Source of the DNA: Certhia americana
Lineage: Eukaryota; Chordata; Aves; Passeriformes; Certhiidae
NCBI GenBank assembly: GCA_018697195.1
Contig: CM031858.1
Span: forward strand, 109,368,944-109,432,943
Length of the DNA: 64,000 nt
Direction of reading: 5' to 3'
Shown here piece by piece: positions 61,501 through 64,000 of this stretch (the stretch's first letter is position 1; every line of letters starts with the position of its first letter). The notes below the pieces were generated by a model. That model had not been told where the DNA came from, made no database searches, and was given only the letters and a program-made list of their open reading frames with translations. Made by a program: the position numbers and the translations under genes.

Positions 61501-63440
61501 TTTTCCATTAGAGAATTGTGAGGTTAATCCATTAACTTTGTGAATTTGCAGAGGTTTCCCAGAAGCTTACTCAAATCTAGTGTTTCCATCATGTTAAATC
61601 TATTCTACTTATTACCCTAATAGCATAAATGACCACTCACTCAATGGAGAGGGACAAGATTTTCCTCACAGTGCCTCTGCAAATTCAGGGTCACTTTGAA
61701 ACTAGGTAAGCTACAGAAACAACTGTATTAAAACAATATGAGTTTTGTGAAGCTGGTATTCTCTTAGGGACTTTTCCAGTTATTTGGGTTTATGCATAAA
61801 CAATCAGACAATCCAAAACAATCTTTGAGCAGTAAACACAGGGAAGTTTCTTTTTTTGTGGTATGTGTGTGTGTGTGTTCTTTTGGTTTTATTTTGGTGT
61901 AACGAGCAATAATAACGAACATAACAGGCACTCTAAAGGACAGTGATGATGAATGTAGAAACTCTAGGTTTGCTATCATCATTTTAAATATTTAAGAACA
62001 AGTCTTTAGTATATTGATTTACTTTTATTGCCTTCTTTGGGGGATATTTGGGCACTATACTCACTTCCCATGAAAATTTAAAAACAGCCTACTAGTCATT
62101 CTGTATTCCACCATTCCACACCAGGAATGTTGTGCATCAGCCTGGACCCCTCTCAACTGGCCTCCAGCACAGCAAGAACAAAATACAGGAACATTTCTGC
62201 ACAAAATTAAGCCTTTCTAGCCATTTTGGGAGATACAAGACTGTTATAAATTGAAGAGGTTATACAGTTCTTCACATTCAAGTGCTTAATACTGGAGGTC
62301 TGAGAAATACAAAAAGAAATCTTCACACTCAGTCAATGAATTTCTTAGTTGAAATACTTACCTTAGAACTTGTAGCACAGACCTTTTTATTGTAGAACAA
62401 GAGAATGTGAGAAAAGTTCAAAAAATACTTCATCTCATTTATGTCTTAGAAATTTTGTCTTAAATCAAGGTCCTGAGAAATGAAAGGATTTGCTCCAGAG
62501 TCTTATGAGGACAATAGGAGTTTTTTTCCTCATCTACAGAACTTTTCTTGAGGACTTGAAACTGTAACCATCCCAGTTGCAAATTTTTGTGAGAGCAGAG
62601 CTGTAGGTCAATTGTTTGTCTGAAGACCCCATTGATAAAAAGGTAGCTGGAAAAAAAATAATATGCTTTCAAAAATGTACTTTTTTAAGCCTATCAAAGT
62701 CAGTTCTTAATCTTTGAAAGACCCAATATGTAACTACATAGCAATATCTTCTAAGGTGAGTTCAGACAGCAGAATACTCATCTCAAATTGTCTCAAAGTG
62801 TATGCAGCTAAAACCACTCAGGTTGCTAGGGTATTTCAATTACACTTATTTTGAAGTAATTATTTCTTTTCTACAGTAATGCAGAGTGCATAATTGTACT
62901 CTTGCATCCAACTGTGGCTTAATTGCAGCAATATTTGCTGGTAGCAGAAAGGGAAATTATTGATGGAGCAAAAGGTATTTGCTATGTTGTACCTCCCTCA
63001 GCATTTTTCTCAGCAAGGTATAGTTAATGGGGGAATGGGTGACCTCTAAATGTGCCTGAACTCCACTACATTCTGAAAGGATCATTGTCCAGAAGGCTGT
63101 TTAAGATAATTTCCTTAAAAGGCCATTGGCAAGTGCCTAAAACCTCTATTGATCCTGTTCCAGCAGGAAATAACTTCCCCAGTCTGAGCAACTAAAGATT
63201 TGCGAACTTAGCTGCACATGTGGCCCAAACTGCTTAGAAGTGAGAAAAGCAGAGAAAATCTTTCCTACTAAATATAGGGAAGGCAAAATCTTGATGATTA
63301 CAGATATCAGCAAAATGCTTGGCAGAATGAAAACCTGCCTTTAAATGGATGGTGGTTGAGAGCACTTAGCCAGTGCCAGTCAGCAACATCATACGAGTTC
63401 ACTTATTGCATATGTTTTGATAAGGAGAAAAAAAAAGAAC

Positions 63441-63441
<1 letters not shown>
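58546..63441. other. non-coding DNA
   Basis: No gene or recognised transposon. CpG is slightly denser at about 60590-61080, where a CCAAT box in reverse (GATTGG) also occurs near 60618. A (TG)n run lies at 61864-61879. Frames at 59941-60288 (plus) and 60758-61105 (minus) show no recognisable domain. Confidence 0.55.

Positions 63442-63474
<33 letters not shown>
63442..63474. repeat. A33 homopolymer at gap edge
   Basis: Thirty-three A bases run directly into the assembly gap, so the true tract is at least this long. It may be the end of a retroposed sequence or simply a homopolymer that stopped the assembly. I do not recognise a retrocopy upstream. Confidence 0.9.
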
Positions 63475-63574
63475 NNNNNNNNNNNNNNNNNNNNNNNNNN
63501 NNNNNNNNNNNNNNNNNNNNNNNNNNNNNNNNNNNNNNNNNNNNNNNNNNNNNNNNNNNNNNNNNNNNNNNNNN
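63475..63574. other. 100-N assembly gap
   Basis: Exactly 100 N, the usual placeholder for a gap of unknown size. Open frames across it are meaningless. Confidence 0.99.
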
Positions 63575-64000
63575 CGGTCAGTTAAAGAAGATTCCCAAGC
63601 ACAAAGGAGAGAGGAAATGAGTTATTTAGAAAAGAGGTATTTATACCTGCTGTGGATCTGTCCATAAGGATTATTTAGACTAGGAAAGCTATGAATCCCA
63701 GTGTACAGAGAGGAATTATGGTTTTTTTTAAAGACATTTCTTATACTTTGGGCATGTCTGAGTGATACATAATTGTAAACATATTTAGGAATGTAACTGC
63801 AGTGTTAGAAACTGAAATCCAAGATTTTTGCTTCGTTGACATTTTCAACAGTCCCATTCAGCTGATAAGTGATTATGGGTATTATCTTTCTGGTAGAAAG
63901 TCTTTCAAATTTTGATGCCTTCACCAGCCTATTAGCTGCTGCCTAAGCCCATCTTTTGTGTGGAGCATGATTCTGTGATCAAACTGTAGACCCAAAATGG
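63575..64000. other. non-coding DNA after the gap
   Basis: Nothing recognisable is seen in this final stretch. Confidence 0.6.

Noticed and set aside
63356..63667. 103-codon frame with poly-Lys and unknown residues
   Set aside because: It is the poly(A) run and the 100-N gap.
1..64000. CRISPR arrays, tRNA, rRNA or common small nuclear RNA genes
   Set aside because: I looked for regularly spaced repeats and familiar conserved words of these RNAs and saw none. A dedicated covariance-model search would be needed to exclude diverged copies.

Overview
The window looks like non-coding DNA from a bird, probably a passerine, although the species cannot be fixed from sequence alone. The evidence is four CR1 LINE fragments, two of them ending in the ATTCTATG-type tail typical of avian CR1, plus several LTRs of kinds that are common in bird genomes. 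The background is AT-rich and CpG-poor. I find no convincing host protein-coding gene, tRNA, rRNA or CRISPR array in 64 kb, so this is most likely a gene desert or the inside of a very large intron.

Layout. 1-4.1 kb: AT-rich DNA with two plus-strand CR1 fragments (1212-1649 and about 3190-3800). 4.1-7.4 kb: a minus-strand endogenous retrovirus of the betaretrovirus-like (class II, ERVK-type) kind. It keeps a 3' LTR, a polypurine tract and one long pol frame (reverse transcriptase, RNase H, integrase), but has no gag, no 5' LTR and no recognisable env. The pol frame is unshifted but carries three internal nonsense codons. 7.4-31 kb: plain AT-rich sequence with a compound microsatellite at 17.1 kb. 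31.0-31.3 kb: an unusual GC-richer tract built from degenerate CTGG/CTGC/GCCA words. 31.3-44 kb: mostly plain sequence with a likely solo LTR at 40.3 kb and some hairpin-forming spots. 44.0-48.0 kb: an LTR cluster. One LTR holds an expanded trinucleotide repeat with a 10-N gap; further on, an LTR has a second LTR of the same group inserted inside it in the opposite direction. 49.6-51.3 kb: two more CR1 fragments in opposite orientations. 51.3-64 kb: plain sequence except for a small CpG-dense patch preceded by an octamer and TATA-like site (58.27-58.55 kb), and a 100-N assembly gap at 63.5 kb.

No set of genes here works together. The only protein-coding content is the decayed retroviral pol, whose domains would have acted in reverse transcription and integration of the element itself. 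The observations most worth a second look are the nested opposite-orientation LTRs, the long but interrupted pol with its catalytic residues intact, the microsatellite growing inside an LTR, and the isolated CpG/octamer/TATA patch. I did not find evidence for a new biological system.
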